A stretch of 64,000 nt of DNA. Source: Lysinibacillus fusiformis. Its GTDB lineage: Bacteria > Bacillota > Bacilli > Bacillales_A > Planococcaceae. Positions 62,934-64,000 of this stretch are shown here, piece by piece. Numbering within the stretch: the stretch's first letter is position 1; every line of letters starts with the position of its first letter. The position numbers and the translations under genes are program-made. Under the pieces are notes generated by a model. The model was not told where the DNA came from and did not search any database. It worked only from the letters and a program-made list of their open reading frames with translations. The DNA lies in assembly GCF_016925635.1 (NCBI RefSeq), contig NZ_CP070490.1, forward strand, positions 4,408,001 to 4,472,000. Reading direction: 5' to 3'.

Positions 62934-63684
62934 CGTACAGCCCTCCTAAATATGCATGTTGCACAGTATCATTATTCATAATTTCCTCTGGTGAGCCATC
63001 TGCTAATAACTGACCATTGAACAACACCATAATGGAATCCGATAAATCTAAAATCATATCCATTTTGTGTTCTATGAGCAAAATGGTTTTATCTCCTTGC
63101 TGTTTAATGCTCCGAATGACTTCTAAAATTGTAGGAACTTCCTCTAATGACATCCCTGCCGTTGGTTCATCGAGCAGCAAAATTTCTGTATCTAACGCGA
63201 GTAGCATGGCTATCTCAAGCTTTCTTTTCTCTCCGTGGGATAGCATCGTTGTAAGAGCATCTCGTTTATTGTCGAGTAAAACGAGTGCCAATAACTCCTC
63301 CGCTTTTTCCGTAATCGCCTTATAGCTTTTGTAATGGCGGAATAGCTGGTAACGAATTTTCTCCTTGGATTGGACGGCTAAACGGACATTTTCGAGAACC
63401 GTTAAGTTTGGAAAAACATTGGTGATTTGAAAAGATCGTCCCAATCCCATACGTGTTCTTTCGATAGCCGACTTTTGTGCAAGTGATTGCCCTTTAAAAT
63501 AAACATCACCCGCAGTTGGCTTTAGCTCACCACTAAGCAAATTAAAGAATGTTGTTTTCCCAGCACCATTCGGCCCAATAATGGACTTCAAATGCTTCTC
63601 TGGCATTTGAAAATTAACGCCGTCCACAGCCGTGTGTCCGCCAAAACGGATTGTTAAATTATCAGTGTATAATAGCGGCTCCAT
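62908..63684 (-). CDS. livG: ABC transporter ATP-binding protein LivG
   Basis: A 258-residue ATPase: Walker A IGPNGAGKTTFFNLLSGEL, signature LSHGEKRKLEIAMLL, Walker B ILLLDEPTAGMS, and GRSFQITNVFPNLTVLENVR of the BCA subfamily with its C-terminal extension. Works as a heterodimer with LivF. Confidence 0.9.
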   Translation of the reverse strand: MEPLLYTDNLTIRFGGHTAVDGVNFQMPEKHLKSIIGPNGAGKTTFFNLLSGELKPTAGDVYFKGQSLAQKSAIERTRMGLGRSFQITNVFPNLTVLENVRLAVQSKEKIRYQLFRHYKSYKAITEKAEELLALVLLDNKRDALTTMLSHGEKRKLEIAMLLALDTEILLLDEPTAGMSLEEVPTILEVIRSIKQQGDKTILLIEHKMDMILDLSDSIMVLFNGQLLADGSPEEIMNNDTVQHAYLGGLYDDHLTDIK

Positions 63685-63716
63685 TCTCTACTCCCTTTCC
63701 TTCTAATAGATATGTA

Positions 63717-63739
63717 GAGAGACAGCCATGCTGCCTCTC
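63717..63739 (-). other. Intercistronic hairpin between the binding-protein gene and livG
   Basis: GAGAG and CAGC pair with GCTG and CTCTC around CAT with one mismatch. No T run follows, so it is likely a stability or partial-attenuation hairpin, as is common after binding-protein genes. Confidence 0.4.
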
Positions 63740-63745
63740 ATTTGT

Positions 63746-64000
63746 TTAATTCATAACAGGAGGTGCCGTTTCCTCAGGACTTAACTCCCGAATAAGCACT
63801 GGTACTGGATAATCCACACCATCTTGTTGCTCTAAGCGAATCGAATACATCGATTGAAGAGCCTGATGATCCTCTTCACGGAACGTCATCGTACCTTTTG
63901 GTGTCTCAAATGACATACCCTCCATTATGTCGATCAGCTTATTGGCATCTACATCCCCATCCGACTGTTTCAATGCCTCCACAACAGCAATCGCCGCAGA
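63746..64000 (-). CDS. Liv-type solute-binding protein (C-terminal part only)
   Basis: Only the last 84 codons lie in the window; the gene continues past the right edge. SAAIAVVEALKQSDGDVDAN, then GMSFETPKGTMTFREEDHQA and MYSIRLEQQDG match the end of LivK-type periplasmic-binding proteins. As a Gram-positive protein it would be a lipoprotein. First gene of the operon as far as visible. Its substrate would reveal the purpose of the whole cluster. Confidence 0.85.
   Translation of the reverse strand, partial: SAAIAVVEALKQSDGDVDANKLIDIMEGMSFETPKGTMTFREEDHQALQSMYSIRLEQQDGVDYPVPVLIRELSPEETAPPVMN

Overview
The window looks like a chromosomal segment of a low-GC, spore-forming Gram-positive bacterium, most likely Lysinibacillus or a close relative. 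Evidence: AT-rich genes with strong GGAGG ribosome-binding sites, a GerA-type spore germinant receptor operon, SAM-I (S-box) and TPP riboswitches acting through terminators, and the yneR-plsY / parE-parC neighbourhood known from Bacillus. The genus is an inference. I see no rRNA, tRNA, CRISPR array, prophage or insertion sequence.

Layout. 0-6 kb: a partial ECF sigma gene next to a decayed copy of itself, secreted hypothetical proteins and a UvrD-like helicase. 6-8.7 kb: ribokinase and nucleoside hydrolase, divergent from a Crp/Fnr-like regulator. 8.8-12.7 kb: an alkylation-damage repair locus (SPL-like radical SAM protein, ogt, adaA, a DNA-repair-type 2OG-Fe(II) oxygenase, alkA) with an exact 16-bp repeat in front of adaA and between the oxygenase gene and alkA. 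12.8-20.5 kb: LysR/PhzF and LysR/TauE pairs, an SDR, small hypotheticals and an ECF sigma/DUF4179 anti-sigma pair. 20.6-25.1 kb: a frameshifted gene remnant, then a BenE transporter, glutamate-1-semialdehyde aminomutase paralogue and MocR regulator. 25.5-30.3 kb: a flavin-type oxidase family protein, hypotheticals, ArsR with a quinone oxidoreductase, and a Sco lipoprotein. 30.9-35.1 kb: two tandem copies of a DUF485 + sodium:solute symporter module.

35.4-39.3 kb: a TPP-riboswitch operon for uptake of a thiamine precursor (thiY, thiamine-binding protein, thiX, thiZ), ending in a TatD-family hydrolase. 39.3-45.2 kb: parC and parE, divergent from plsY and a HesB-like gene. 45.4-49.6 kb: the gerA-type operon in order A, C, small D-like subunit, B. 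49.7-50.9 kb: metA under an S-box riboswitch. 51-55.3 kb: a GIY-YIG protein, a lipoprotein, a TrmB regulator with a perfect operator facing a TauE/SafE exporter, and yhdT-panF.

55.6-64 kb: a minus-strand operon joining a Liv-type ABC importer (solute-binding gene cut by the window edge) to a KAS III-like enzyme with an unusual Cys-His-His set, a serine alpha/beta hydrolase, a FabG-like reductase and an acyl-CoA synthetase. It looks like an uptake-and-processing pathway for an unknown carboxylic acid or acyl compound, and is the best candidate here for an undescribed system.
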